The notes: generated by a model not told the origin, from the letters alone. Shown: positions 8,206-17,569, counted from the stretch's first letter. The stretch is DNA of 64,000 nt from Sulfolobales archaeon (GCA_038881635.1 JAVZPJ010000002.1:120369-184368); one strand, 5' to 3'. Numbers and translations: made by a program.

Positions 8206-8764
8206 GGTGGATGGCTTCATATTGAAGATATTTATAACAGGAAGACCTGGAATTGGTAAGACAACGGTTTTTATGAAAGTTGTAGAGATGCTTAGAAGAG
8301 AGGGATCAAAGGTTCTAGGATTCTACTGCCCAGAAGCTAGAGAAGGTGGTGTGAGGATAGGATTTAGAATAGTTGATATAGAGACAGGTGAGAGCGGATG
8401 GCTTGCACTGGCTAGAGATAGATTTGAAGGCACATGTGTCGGGAGAATCGGGAGATACTGTGTGATCAGAGAAGATGCTGAGAGAATCGCGCTGAAGATT
8501 CTAGAAAGATTCTATAGTTCAGCTGTTTTAGCAGTAGATGAGATAGGGCCTATGGAGCTTATGATAGATTCTTTGAGAAATCTTATAGATAGATTCTTAT
8601 CCTCGGAGAAGCCAGGAGTCTACGTAGTTCACGAGAGAATTGTTGGAGAGCTGATGAGAAGATATCATGATGCTCAAATATATAGAATTACAGAGGCTAA
8701 CAGATCTGAAGCTTCTTTAGATATATTTTCAAGAATCATAAGATACATATCTCGGGAGAGATGA
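8189..8764 (+). CDS. THEP1-type nucleoside-triphosphatase
   Basis: P-loop NTPase of the THEP1 family, which hydrolyses ATP, GTP and other NTPs in vitro; the biological role is unsettled. Walker A GRPGIGKTT is at residues 18-26 and Walker B with the family signature AVDEIGPMEL at about 115-124. Total length is 191, close to the family norm once the start is trimmed. The frame opens at GTG 8189 inside the previous gene. The GTG at 8207 or TTG at 8222 are likelier starts because they follow AAGGTGG and leave the P-loop strand near the N-terminus. The end overlaps trm1 in an ATGA junction. Confidence 0.9.
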   Translation: MLSENKVDGFILKIFITGRPGIGKTTVFMKVVEMLRREGSKVLGFYCPEAREGGVRIGFRIVDIETGESGWLALARDRFEGTCVGRIGRYCVIREDAERIALKILERFYSSAVLAVDEIGPMELMIDSLRNLIDRFLSSEKPGVYVVHERIVGELMRRYHDAQIYRITEANRSEASLDIFSRIIRYISRER

Positions 8765-9984
8765 GCATAGAGATTCGAGAATTTGAATGTCCTAAGAATC
8801 TTGAGACCGTAAGAGAAGGGCTTGCCAGCATATGTGCTCCAAAAAAAGATCTCTACGTACGTGAAGACGGTGTTTTCGAGCCTGCATGGGCTCCTGTCTT
8901 CTATAACCCTATAATGAGTATGAATAGAGATGCCACGATACTCTTTCTTAGAGTAGTTAGCAAGAGGAATAGGATTAGAAGAGCATCAGATCTTATGTCA
9001 GCCACTGGAGTTAGAGGTATTAGAATAGCTCTTGAAACACCTGTGGAAGAAATATTTATGGGCGACATAGATCCTTACGCATGTTATATCACCTCGATCA
9101 ATACGAGGCTTAATAGTGTTCATGATAGAACGAGGATCTTCTGTAGCGATTATAATATCACAGCCGTAGAAATTGTCAGGGGAGGTATTAAGGTAGACTT
9201 TAATGATCTAGATCCCTACGGATCTCCTGCACCATTCATAGACTCAGCTATAGAACTTGTGAAAAGAGGAGGATTTCTAAGCGTGACAGCAACAGATATA
9301 GCATCTCTCTCAGGATCTTATCCTCTAAAAGCTTTGAGAAGATACGGGTCTAAAGTCTTGAGAACAGACTTCGGTAAAGAGGTTGGGATAAGAGTATTAA
9401 TTGGGTTCATAGTCAGAAGAGGAGCTGAAAAAGATCGAGTTCTTAAGCCTTTGATCTCATTCTATTCGGATCACTATTATAAGATATTATTCGAAGTTAA
9501 TAAAAGCGCTGGAGAGAGTAGTAGAAACTTAGAGAAGCTAGGCTACTACAGGTACTGTTCTAAATGCTTCTACAGAGATATTATAAGATTAGAGGATCTA
9601 GGGAGAACAAGAGATTTTCAATGTCCTTATTGTGGTGGAAAGCTGAATCTCATAGGACCTCTATGGTTGGGAGAGATATGGAGTAGAGAGATCATAGAGT
9701 TAATGTTAAGAGAATTAGAAGAGACGCCGTGGATCGGGGGGAGATTTAGAAGACTTCTAGAGATAATAGAAAGCGAAGCAGATATAGAAACACCCTATCA
9801 CTACACCACAGGATCTATAGCTTCCACTCTTAAGAAGAGTCAGCCACCTCTATCGAGTGTTCTAGAATGTCTCGCTAGAAGAGGTTTTAAAGCTTCTAGA
9901 ACTCATTTCAGTTCTATTGGATTTAGAACTGATGCGGAATTTAAGGATGTTATAGATTGTTTTAGGAATACCTCTAGATACTAG
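8761..9984 (+). CDS. trm1: tRNA (guanine26-N2)-dimethyltransferase Trm1
   Basis: SAM-dependent enzyme that makes N2,N2-dimethylguanosine at position 26 of tRNAs. The N-terminal methyltransferase fold contains FYNPIMSMNRDATILFL, the SAM motif SATGVRGIRIA, and the catalytic DLDPYGSPAPF at 149-159. The C-terminal part has a zinc site, C266/C269 and C288/C291 (CSKC and CPYC). Length 407 fits archaeal Trm1. ATG at 8761 overlaps the THEP1 stop (ATGA), so translation is coupled. It is the last gene of the 5865-9984 operon. Confidence 0.96.
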   Translation: MSIEIREFECPKNLETVREGLASICAPKKDLYVREDGVFEPAWAPVFYNPIMSMNRDATILFLRVVSKRNRIRRASDLMSATGVRGIRIALETPVEEIFMGDIDPYACYITSINTRLNSVHDRTRIFCSDYNITAVEIVRGGIKVDFNDLDPYGSPAPFIDSAIELVKRGGFLSVTATDIASLSGSYPLKALRRYGSKVLRTDFGKEVGIRVLIGFIVRRGAEKDRVLKPLISFYSDHYYKILFEVNKSAGESSRNLEKLGYYRYCSKCFYRDIIRLEDLGRTRDFQCPYCGGKLNLIGPLWLGEIWSREIIELMLRELEETPWIGGRFRRLLEIIESEADIETPYHYTTGSIASTLKKSQPPLSSVLECLARRGFKASRTHFSSIGFRTDAEFKDVIDCFRNTSRY

Positions 9985-9998
9985 AATTAAGTAAGAGA

Positions 9999-10337
9999 TC
10001 AAATACTAGGATTCTTTTCAACAAGTTTTCCCAGTTTCTTCAATGTTTTCTCGGCTAACTCTCTTAGATCTTTTGAGAACACGAAGAAACCATAAGGATT
10101 ATAGAGAATATGATCACAATCCATGAGATCTGAGGGTTTCCAACATATTTTCAGATAGTAATAGCCGTTACCACCAAGTCCTAGTAATGCTTCGAGAACA
10201 AAACCTTTGTACTCTATATAGCCGCTGTAACACCACTTCATTCTGGTTAGGATGATCCTTTCCACACCTAGTTTCATCATATGATCTCTGAAAATTCTAA
10301 CATGATTCTCATCAGGTATTTTCGTAGCATACACCAA
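9999..10337 (-). CDS. Unrecognised 112-aa protein
   Basis: A small soluble protein with no recognised family. It has two aromatic-rich strands (YSGYIEYKGFVLEALLG, then GNGYYYLKICWKP) and a C-terminal helix, suggesting a compact alpha/beta fold. Three cysteines are scattered without a CxxC pair. It starts ATG at 10337, 33 bases from the divergent radical-SAM gene, and converges on trm1. Codon use matches the neighbours, so I take it to be real. Confidence 0.6.
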   Translation of the reverse strand: MVYATKIPDENHVRIFRDHMMKLGVERIILTRMKWCYSGYIEYKGFVLEALLGLGGNGYYYLKICWKPSDLMDCDHILYNPYGFFVFSKDLRELAEKTLKKLGKLVEKNPSI

Positions 10338-10370
10338 ATATATTCTCTCACATCATAATTTTATATTGAT

Positions 10371-11648
10371 ATGTGCGGTGTCTATACAAACTTCAGAAAT
10401 CTATGGATATGGAAGTATCTGGGTAGAAGAGTTTCATGGTATCTGAAGGTTTCAATTAATGAGATGCCTGCAAAATATCTTATCGCTAAGAGAACTCCGA
10501 CTCCTCTTGACAAGAATTCTGAGATAAGCGTGGAAGAGGGTTTAAAGATCTACGAGAAAGCTACCGAAGAATTTCTCAGGATCAAGAGAGATGTTGAGAA
10601 TGGTCTTAAGCTAGGCAGTCTCGAAATACCTAGCTATAGTCTTCTAGACCTAGCCAAGGATCTTGTATGGAAGATCGTGAGAAAATGTGTTTTCTGCAGA
10701 TGGAGATGCGGAGTTGATAGAAGTAATGAGAGTAGGCTTGGAGCCTGCATGCTGACAACCGAGAGCAGAGTCTCATCATATTTTCACCATCTTGGTGAAG
10801 AACTTATATTCAGAGGAACTCACGGGTCTGGTACTATTTTCTTTACATCGTGTAATATGAGATGCCTATTCTGCCAGAACGCTGATATATCTAAGGATAG
10901 GTTCAACGGGATTCCGGTAACCCCGAGACAGCTAGCTCAAATGGCTTACATGCTGAGGATCGAGGGTTGTCATAATATCAACTGGGTTGGTGGAGAGCCT
11001 ACCCCTCATATTCACAGCATTGTGACAGCAATATGGCATCTAGCTTATGAAGGTTTCAGACTCAGACCCTCAGAAGAAGATCTCGATGTGATACTCAGAG
11101 TTAAACATGATTTCTTCTTATACCCCTACGATATAAGATACGCATATTATGAGGGAGAGTTTAATGTTCCAATGCTATTTAATACTAACATGTTCCTCAG
11201 TAGAGAAGCTCTAATCATACTAAGACCTCTCATAGATATATGGCTTCCAGATCTTAAGTACGGTCCTGGCAGGTGTTCTATAAGGCTTTCCAGAACTCCA
11301 TGGTATTGGGAGACTGCTACAGAGAATCTTAGGATATTATATGAGTGGGGTGAGGATATAGTTATAAGACATCTCATAATGCCTAATCATGTTGAATGTT
11401 GTTCGAAACCTGTGATAGACTGGATCTCTAAAAACATCCCTGAGACACCTGTGAATCTCATGGATCAGTACAGACCTGAGTATCAAGCAGATCCCAGATC
11501 TCCTCTTTTCAATAAAGACGCCTTCGATATAGCTAGAAGACCTACGAGAAAAGAACTTGAAGAAGTATGGAGATATGCGGAAGAGAGAGGAATAATATTC
11601 AGAGAAATAACATTTGAAAAGAAAGGTTATAGACCAGAAGATTTCTAA
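10371..11648 (+). CDS. Radical-SAM protein, PflX-like (COG1313)
   Basis: A 425-residue radical-SAM enzyme. The [4Fe-4S]/SAM motif is C161, C165, C168 in SCNMRCLFCQN. An N-terminal cysteine set (CVFCRWRCG, about residues 103-111, and C122 in GACML) may hold another metal centre. NWVGGEPTPH (about 203-212) is the conserved SAM-binding GGEP region. COG1313 members resemble pyruvate-formate-lyase activating enzymes, but their substrate is unknown and no glycyl-radical enzyme lies nearby. The first about 60 residues are not conserved in what I recall of the family, and a later start such as the ATG about 31 codons in (MPAKYLIAKR) is possible. Confidence 0.85.
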   Translation: MCGVYTNFRNLWIWKYLGRRVSWYLKVSINEMPAKYLIAKRTPTPLDKNSEISVEEGLKIYEKATEEFLRIKRDVENGLKLGSLEIPSYSLLDLAKDLVWKIVRKCVFCRWRCGVDRSNESRLGACMLTTESRVSSYFHHLGEELIFRGTHGSGTIFFTSCNMRCLFCQNADISKDRFNGIPVTPRQLAQMAYMLRIEGCHNINWVGGEPTPHIHSIVTAIWHLAYEGFRLRPSEEDLDVILRVKHDFFLYPYDIRYAYYEGEFNVPMLFNTNMFLSREALIILRPLIDIWLPDLKYGPGRCSIRLSRTPWYWETATENLRILYEWGEDIVIRHLIMPNHVECCSKPVIDWISKNIPETPVNLMDQYRPEYQADPRSPLFNKDAFDIARRPTRKELEEVWRYAEERGIIFREITFEKKGYRPEDF

Positions 11649-11852
11649 GTAGAATGCTGACGATGAGATCTTAGCTATACTGTCTAAGAATTTCTATCAT
11701 TAGTGCAAGACGTCAGCAAAAGTCGAGATATTACATCTGGTCGTACAAGTAGGAGTGTAACGAAAAATTGCTTGAGATATCCTTTATAAGTTTTCTTCTC
11801 TTTCTCTAGAGTTCTATAAATACTTCCTGGTATAAGTAATATAGGTGGTTCA

Positions 11853-13217
11853 ATGGATCTGATTCCTAAGAAGTATGATGTGATAATTGTAGGAGCAGGA
11901 GTAGCGGGATCCTCAGCAGCACTGCTTCTCAGTAGAGAAGGTTTTAAAGTAGCTTTAATTGATTCAAAGCCTTGGGATAGAGCTGGAGACAAGCCTTGCG
12001 GAGATGCAATTGGAAAACATCATTTTGATGAAGTAGGAATAAAACCTCCATCAGGAGAAGATCTAGATGGATTTGTTAGAGGAATACTTCTCTACAGCCC
12101 TTCTGAGGAGGTTGTTTTAAGAATCGAGGGTGAGGGCTACGAGATCAATAGAGTTAAATTTACTCAAAGACTTATCAGAGAAGCAGTAGATCTAGGAGCT
12201 GAATATTTCGGAGGAACAAAGGTGTCAGAACCTATAATTGAAGGAGGCTTCGTAAGAGGGGTAAAGATCTTCAGAGGAGATTCTAAGACAGAGCTGAGAG
12301 CTCCCGTAACTATAGATGCCTCTGGTAATAGTAGAAGTATTATTCAGAGACTTCCAAACGACTGGCCCATAGTGGAAACATTAGATCCTAGAGACTCTAA
12401 TATAGCTTACAGAGAGATTAGAGAGCTTCAGAGAGATGTAGAAGAACCTGAGTTTATAAAGATATACGTCTCAAACAAGGTAGCTCCAGGAGGTTATTGG
12501 TGGGATTTTCCCAAGAGTAAATATAGGAATGTAACTAACGTAGGCATAGGAGTTCAAGGTGGAATGGGCTATGGACATCCTAGAGATTATCTCTATAAGT
12601 ATGTTCTTGTGAGAGAAGAATACAAGAACTCAAGAATCATAGAAAGCGGAGGAGCTCTAGTCCCAACAAGAAGACCTCTATCAACCATGGCTTGGAACGG
12701 TGTTATAGCGATTGGAGATGCCGCATTCACTGTAAATCCTGTTCATGGAGGGGGGAAAGGTTCTGGAATGCTTTCAGCTAAAGCCTCTGCAGAGGCTATC
12801 AAGAAGGCTTTCGAGATGGGAGACTTCAGTGCTAGAGGTCTTTGGAATGTTAACAAGCTCTATATAAGATACTATGGGGCTAAACAAGCTTCACTAGATA
12901 TCTTTAGGATATTCCTTCAGAAGCTTAGTGATGATGATATTGAGTACGGTCTTAGAAAAAGAATCATGAGAGAATCAGATCTCTATGAGACTAGTAGCAC
13001 TGGTGTTATAAGAAGATCTGTTTTCGATAAACTGGAAAGAATCCTTGCAGGACTTGGAAGACCTTCACTACTCTACAAGCTCGCCCAGGTAGCATCTTAT
13101 ATGGAGAAGATCAGAAGGCTCTATGAGGAGTATCCTGAAGATCCTCAGAAGATCTATGAGTGGATTGAGAAGATCAGGAACCTCTATAGTGAGTTCACAT
13201 CAGTAGTGCTAAGATGA
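11853..13217 (+). CDS. Geranylgeranyl reductase family flavoprotein
   Basis: FAD enzyme that saturates the double bonds of the geranylgeranyl chains of archaeal ether lipids. The Rossmann FAD motif is IVGAGVAGSSAALLL (about residues 13-27). The substrate-tunnel signature PxxYxWxFP is present as PGGYWWDFP at 212-220. The second FAD motif GDAAFTVNPVHGGGKGSGML lies around 288. Length 454 matches the characterised crenarchaeal enzyme. The ATG at 11853 follows AGGTGG with 4-base spacing. It is flanked by 204 bases upstream and a long gene-free stretch downstream, so it is probably a single-gene unit. Confidence 0.92.
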   Translation: MDLIPKKYDVIIVGAGVAGSSAALLLSREGFKVALIDSKPWDRAGDKPCGDAIGKHHFDEVGIKPPSGEDLDGFVRGILLYSPSEEVVLRIEGEGYEINRVKFTQRLIREAVDLGAEYFGGTKVSEPIIEGGFVRGVKIFRGDSKTELRAPVTIDASGNSRSIIQRLPNDWPIVETLDPRDSNIAYREIRELQRDVEEPEFIKIYVSNKVAPGGYWWDFPKSKYRNVTNVGIGVQGGMGYGHPRDYLYKYVLVREEYKNSRIIESGGALVPTRRPLSTMAWNGVIAIGDAAFTVNPVHGGGKGSGMLSAKASAEAIKKAFEMGDFSARGLWNVNKLYIRYYGAKQASLDIFRIFLQKLSDDDIEYGLRKRIMRESDLYETSSTGVIRRSVFDKLERILAGLGRPSLLYKLAQVASYMEKIRRLYEEYPEDPQKIYEWIEKIRNLYSEFTSVVLR

Positions 13218-13550
13218 TTTTTAGACTCAAAATTCTTCAGATCAGATCATTATTTCTTTTGAAGGAAAATTCTTTCTCCTATCACGAATACTTTATAAAT
13301 CACAAACCATATGATGAGCGATGTAGGTGAACTACTTCAATAGATATTTCAAGGTTCATCAGGTTTCACATCGATTAATATTGTCTCCCTACAATGATTG
13401 TTCTGCTGATTTCATCTATTTCACATCTCTTATATCTAGTAAGAATCTTGCGAATGCAGGCTCACAATCCTGATCACGAGAAGAATCTGATGTAAGAGGT
13501 ATATTATAAGATTTAAAAATTTTAAGATGCTATTAAAAACTTCGGGGGTG
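13218..13550. other. Gene-free stretch ahead of the TSUP unit
   Basis: No open frame or RNA gene is recognisable in the first 290 bases. The end of the stretch holds the promoter and ribosome site of the small ORF at 13551: ATTTAAAAATTTTAAG at 13511-13526, and GGGGGTG at 13544-13550. Confidence 0.35.
13511..13520 (+). promoter_or_regulatory. TATA box of the small ORF / TSUP unit
   Basis: ATTTAAAAAT lies about 26 bases before a predicted transcript start near 13541. It is followed by GGGGGTG directly before the ATG at 13551. Confidence 0.45.
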
Positions 13551-13706
13551 ATGCGATTACAAGGAGTAGTGCAAGAGAGAAGAATTGAAGAGATGAAAGT
13601 ATCTACTACAGATCTATATCTGGCTGAATCTTTGAGTCTTCAGATATTTCTAAGGATAGAGGTTTCATACTATCTTTCCTGGAAAACAGCTTATGTAGCA
13701 AGATAG
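13551..13706 (+). CDS. Small ORF (51 aa) leading the TSUP gene
   Basis: ATG at 13551 follows a GGGGGTG ribosome site and a well-placed TATA box. The frame runs 51 codons to TAG at 13704, six bases before the ATG of the TSUP transporter. The product begins MRLQGVVQERRIEEMKV; it is charged in the first half and hydrophobic/aromatic in the second (LSLQIFLRIEVSYYLSW). I do not recognise it. It could be a real small protein, a short leader peptide, or a decayed gene. The promoter/ribosome-site arrangement is the main support. Confidence 0.4.
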   Translation: MRLQGVVQERRIEEMKVSTTDLYLAESLSLQIFLRIEVSYYLSWKTAYVAR

Positions 13707-13712
13707 CAAGAG

Positions 13713-14555
13713 ATGATCCCTATGATCGAGATATTTCTATCTCCGATCCAGTATATTCTGGTAGTGTTCTCAGGATTTCTAGTTGGATTCAGCTTAGGAT
13801 TAATTGGAGGAGGAGGATCTGTTCTCGCAGTTCCTCTTCTCCTCTACCTAGTAGGGCTGGCTCATGTGCCAAGTCAATATGCTGAGGTAGCGAGCGAATA
13901 TGAGAACATAGTAGATCATATAGCACTAGGATCCACAGCACTAGCCGTAGGGTTGAATGCCTATATCAACGCATATGTGCACTATCGCCGTGGCAACATA
14001 AGACTGTCTGAAGGTATCTACTTTACAATTCCAGGAGTTGGAGGAGCTCTAGTTGGAAGCTATGTGAGCCATATAATCCCTGGAAGATCTCTGCTTTTCT
14101 TCTTCGGGGTTTTCATGATCTTTATTGCTCTAATGATGCTAAGACACTCAGGAGCTGAGAGAAGATCTGTTGGAAGAGTTAGAAAATGTCTCATACCACC
14201 TATAGCATTTCTTATAGGATTCGCATCAGGCTTCTTCGGGATCGGAGGAGGATTTCTCATAGTCCCAGGACTGCTATTTGTAGGGCTTTCTATTAATAAT
14301 GCTGTTGGAACATCTCTCATAGCTGTGGGATCCTTCGGTTTAACATCTGCAATCGTATACTCCTTCTACGGTTATCTTATGCCTGTTGTAAGTCTCTTCT
14401 ACTTGATTGGTGGTGTTGTAGGAGGATACATAGGATCTCTTATATCTGTTGGAATGCCAAGAGACCTCTTAAAAAAGATGTATGCTCTCATAATAATAGC
14501 GGTAGCGATATACATTATGATCAGGAATTTAGGGGGGTTATTCAGTCTAGTTTGA
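13713..14555 (+). CDS. TSUP (TauE/SafE) family membrane transporter
   Basis: A 280-residue integral membrane protein with about eight membrane segments in two related halves. Each half opens with the family's Gly-rich loop: GLIGGGGSVLAVPLLL (about residues 29-44) and GFFGIGGGFLIVPGLLF (about 173-189). TSUP proteins export or import small organosulfur or organic anions (sulfite, taurine metabolites, sulfoacetate), and the substrate here cannot be read from sequence. It is preceded by the small ORF and followed by the DUF401 membrane protein on the same strand, 78 bases on. Confidence 0.9.
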   Translation: MIPMIEIFLSPIQYILVVFSGFLVGFSLGLIGGGGSVLAVPLLLYLVGLAHVPSQYAEVASEYENIVDHIALGSTALAVGLNAYINAYVHYRRGNIRLSEGIYFTIPGVGGALVGSYVSHIIPGRSLLFFFGVFMIFIALMMLRHSGAERRSVGRVRKCLIPPIAFLIGFASGFFGIGGGFLIVPGLLFVGLSINNAVGTSLIAVGSFGLTSAIVYSFYGYLMPVVSLFYLIGGVVGGYIGSLISVGMPRDLLKKMYALIIIAVAIYIMIRNLGGLFSLV

Positions 14556-14633
14556 GTTAAGAATTTATAGGTGTTAAAGAGATCTACAATAGAAAACTGT
14601 TAAGCAAAGAAGAAAATCTATGGATGAAATAGC

Positions 14634-15878
14634 ATGATGATAGAGCCGGCATACGCGTTTCTAGCATCTATAGTATTAACAGTCATACTTATAATTAGGA
14701 GAATCGACATATCCATAGCTTTAGGACTGGGAATAATTCTATACTCTCTGCTCACAATCAGAGAAATAGAGGATCTGAAGAAAGTTTTAGGCGGTCTGGA
14801 GAATGCACAGGCTTTATTCATACTACTATCATTGATCCAGGCTATGTTTCTAGCAGATCTATATAGAGAAAGCGGTGTTGCAACAAAAATGATCAGAGGA
14901 ATCTCATGCTTAGGCGAGAGATTATCAGGATTTATAACACCAGCAATTATAGGTCTGCTTCCAATGCCCGGAGGAGCTTACATATCAGCGGTGCTGGCAG
15001 ACCCTATATACACTAGGGTAGGTTTTAAGTCTGAGGAGAAGACGTATATAAACTACTGGTTTAGGCATATATGGGTTCCTATATGGCCTCTCTATCAGAA
15101 TATATTAATAGCTTCAGCATTACTAGGAGTAAGTGTTAAAGAGATCTTTGATATCAACTGGAGAATTACACTCTCAAGCATTTTATCAGGAACTATCATA
15201 TCTCTATATATTCTACGCAAAGGCGGAAATAAGCTGTCAAGAAAAGAGATAGATACCAGAGATCTCAGCGAACACTCTCTAGAAAAAAGGAAAAGAATCT
15301 CAGGCTGCGATCCAAGAGGTCTACTTCATGTATGGCCTTTCATAATAATATCACTACTCGCTTTAGCTCTAAACGTGATCCTACCTCTCACACTCTTCAT
15401 AACTCTAATTCTATTCATACTCATCTATAGACCGAGCACTCAGACTATTCTCAGAGCTTTAAGATATTCTCTGAACATATCGATAATAGCTCTTCTAATA
15501 GAGATCTTCATTTTCAGTGAGCTGATCCGTGTCACAGACCTTGCAACAGACATCAGCAGGATCACCTCAGGATACTTAGTACTCGCACTACTAATGGTTC
15601 CTATGATAATAGGTTTCGGAACAGCAGCCGAATTCGCCTATGTAGCACTCGCATTCCCACCATTTTTAGGAGTATTCGAAACCTCAAAGACATATGTAGA
15701 GATAGCGTTTTTAGGAGGCTTCACAGGTGTCATGCTAAGTCCTTCTCACGCGTGTCTGGTTCTCTCCGCTAGATATTATAATTGTGCTATTACAAAACCC
15801 TATAGATATATAATACCATCTGCTCTGCTCACACTCATCATAACTCTGATTCTTACTTCAATAAGTAGAGGTATTTAA
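14634..15878 (+). CDS. DUF401 family membrane protein
   Basis: A 414-residue polytopic membrane protein (about ten to twelve segments) of the DUF401/COG1906 family found in archaea and some anaerobic bacteria. The conserved block LLPMPGGAYISAVLADPIY (about residues 106-124) and FRHIWVPIWPLYQN (about 142-155) identify it. A central charged loop (about residues 196-225) breaks the two halves. It is probably a transporter of the ion-transporter superfamily type; the substrate is unknown. ATG at 14634. After its stop the same frame stays open for another 300 bases (see 15879-16178). Confidence 0.88.
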   Translation: MMIEPAYAFLASIVLTVILIIRRIDISIALGLGIILYSLLTIREIEDLKKVLGGLENAQALFILLSLIQAMFLADLYRESGVATKMIRGISCLGERLSGFITPAIIGLLPMPGGAYISAVLADPIYTRVGFKSEEKTYINYWFRHIWVPIWPLYQNILIASALLGVSVKEIFDINWRITLSSILSGTIISLYILRKGGNKLSRKEIDTRDLSEHSLEKRKRISGCDPRGLLHVWPFIIISLLALALNVILPLTLFITLILFILIYRPSTQTILRALRYSLNISIIALLIEIFIFSELIRVTDLATDISRITSGYLVLALLMVPMIIGFGTAAEFAYVALAFPPFLGVFETSKTYVEIAFLGGFTGVMLSPSHACLVLSARYYNCAITKPYRYIIPSALLTLIITLILTSISRGI

Positions 15879-16178
15879 AATATCTGCCGGCATCGATTCA
15901 AAACATTAAACGCAGTTCATAAAGACTTCAAGAATCATATTTTCGCGCTTTCAGGAGATCTAGGCACCTCATACCTTGAGTATCTAGGAAGAGGAGTGGG
16001 AAGACCAGATCCTCTACCACAGGAGAGAAGGAGGAGAATATCAAGAAGCTCTAGAGAGAAAGTATATAATAATCTAAGCGTTGCCCGACTAAGAGTGATT
16101 ATAAATCCAAGAGCTATCCAGAGAGAATGGAAAGGAGCTGGCCTTCTCTATCGGGGTATAGAGATTTTGAAAAGATGA
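15879..16178 (+). pseudogene. Unrecognised coding relic after the DUF401 gene
   Basis: Directly after the DUF401 stop codon the same frame stays open for 99 codons (from about 15879 to TGA at 16176-16178) without an early ATG; the first normal start is GTG at 15996. The conceptual product contains NHIFALSGDLGTSYLEYLGRG and NNLSVARLRVIINPRAIQREW, which look protein-like rather than random. I do not recognise the family. The 3' end overlaps the convergent DUF123 gene by about 30 bases. A decayed gene fragment is the simplest reading. A genuine 60-residue protein from 15996 is an alternative. Confidence 0.35.
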
Positions 16179-16594
16179 GAGGGATTATGAGGATCGTCTG
16201 AAGAACCGAATCCTTTAACAGGTTTCAAGAATTTTTCTCTTGAGAGGATCCCAGCCAGCTTCTCTTCGCTTATACCCGGCGTTATCAGAGCCTCTAGAGC
16301 TATGCATTCTGATAGAAGGTAATCTATGTGCCAGAACATTTTTCTTTTCTTCGAGTAGAGATGTCTCACTACTCTCGAGCATCCTCTACCGCATGATCCT
16401 ACATATATGTAGTAGCCTTCATCTATTTGAAACTCTCTCCCTCGGGTTCTTATGATCTTTTTCTCGCTGCATTTTACTAGAAGTATGTATGAGTATACAT
16501 CTCTTTTGTTATTGTCTCTAGGACTTTCAGATAGAATTCTCTTGAACAATTCGCTAACAAGCTTATCTATAGATCTTCTAGCATAGTCTTTCAA
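16148..16594 (-). CDS. DUF123 / GIY-YIG-related nuclease family protein
   Basis: A 148-residue protein of the DUF123 family (COG1833), a GIY-YIG-like fold, in archaea often associated with endonuclease III-type genes. The first motif strand is GYYIYVGSCGRGCSRVVRHL (about residues 61-80), with WHIDYLL (about 92-98) and the GFGSSDDPHNPSHLF ending (about 127-141) that is characteristic of the family. The catalytic arginine and glutamate of true GIY-YIG nucleases are only partly evident. The start is TTG at 16594, preceded by no clear ribosome site. It stands alone and faces the DUF401 region. Confidence 0.82.
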   Translation of the reverse strand: MKDYARRSIDKLVSELFKRILSESPRDNNKRDVYSYILLVKCSEKKIIRTRGREFQIDEGYYIYVGSCGRGCSRVVRHLYSKKRKMFWHIDYLLSECIALEALITPGISEEKLAGILSREKFLKPVKGFGSSDDPHNPSHLFKISIPR

Positions 16595-16858
16595 TCAATC
16601 ACAGATCTTTTTATATTAGAAGCCTTATATTACTTCTATCGGTGAGCCGTAGTAAAAGGAAGTATTTTATTGCATATCCATATTGATGTTAGTCTTGAAA
16701 ACATAGTCTTACTCTCTCTTTAAATCTTGAAATCTAAGAGAGAAGAGAGGTATAGATTCGATATTAAATAGATCGATATAAATTTATATAGGGTCGAACT
16801 TCGATCTCTGAATCCTATATCTAAAGAATTTAAAGATGTCTTAATTATAAAATCTTAG

Positions 16859-17569
16859 GTGTTTCCTCTGGGTGAGCATGTTTCTAAGATAGGTATCATC
16901 TCGGGTGGTCAGATAGAATTTTCGGAGCTTAAGACTCTTGACAAGAAAGAAGTTGTAGAGTTGATTCTCAGATACCCTCGTATACTTCCTCATCTTAGAA
17001 GTACTTCTCTTCTTGTTTACCCTAGAGTTATGAGACTTACAGGTAGTTTCTTTAAGACATGGAGTATCATTATGGCTAATTTGAGGAGGAAATTAGAGTT
17101 GTTCCTAATACTATTTGAATACTATGATTCTTCAGAAACTCTTTCCCTCGATCCTTTCACTATTGAAGAGTTTAAGAATTCATGGATCTACAGATCTTTT
17201 AAAGAGAGAGTTTATGACAAGATCATAAAATATATGGAGAAACTAAACCTATGTAGAACAAAAGCTACATGGGCTAAGAACCTCAGAGAATGGCTTGAGA
17301 AAAGCATTCCAGAAGCTGGTAGAGATATTGTTTGTAGAGATATATACGTGGGAGAGGTCACACTACTTTTCAGAGAACTTAATAGTGGTATAGAGTATCT
17401 AGTAAGATCTCTTAACGATGATCTCGACATAAGGTTTGTAGCTTCAGAGATCAGAAGAATAGATCTCAATGATGGAAGGATTATAATCATAGGAAAAAGC
17501 TACGTACCTCCTAAAAGAATACCTTTAAGTAGTGTGAGCTTGATTAGATTCAATGAATTTGTAGAATAA
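16859..17569 (+). CDS. Unrecognised 236-aa protein
   Basis: No known domain is seen. The protein is soluble and mostly helical in the middle (about residues 65-160), with a strand-rich end (about 165-230). It has only two cysteines. The start is GTG at 16859. TTTAAAGATG (16829-16838) and TTATAAAA just upstream suggest a leaderless transcript. It precedes serK by 68 bases on the same strand, but spacing does not prove cotranscription. Confidence 0.65.
   Translation: MFPLGEHVSKIGIISGGQIEFSELKTLDKKEVVELILRYPRILPHLRSTSLLVYPRVMRLTGSFFKTWSIIMANLRRKLELFLILFEYYDSSETLSLDPFTIEEFKNSWIYRSFKERVYDKIIKYMEKLNLCRTKATWAKNLREWLEKSIPEAGRDIVCRDIYVGEVTLLFRELNSGIEYLVRSLNDDLDIRFVASEIRRIDLNDGRIIIIGKSYVPPKRIPLSSVSLIRFNEFVE

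Noticed and set aside
11684-11992. Minus-strand frame of 102 codons ahead of geranylgeranyl reductase
   Set aside because: It overlaps the FAD loop of the reductase on the other strand and has no promoter or recognisable content; a shadow frame.
16240-16455. Plus-strand frame of 71 codons inside the DUF123 region
   Set aside because: It lies wholly opposite the well-supported DUF123 gene and has no family-like content or ribosome site.
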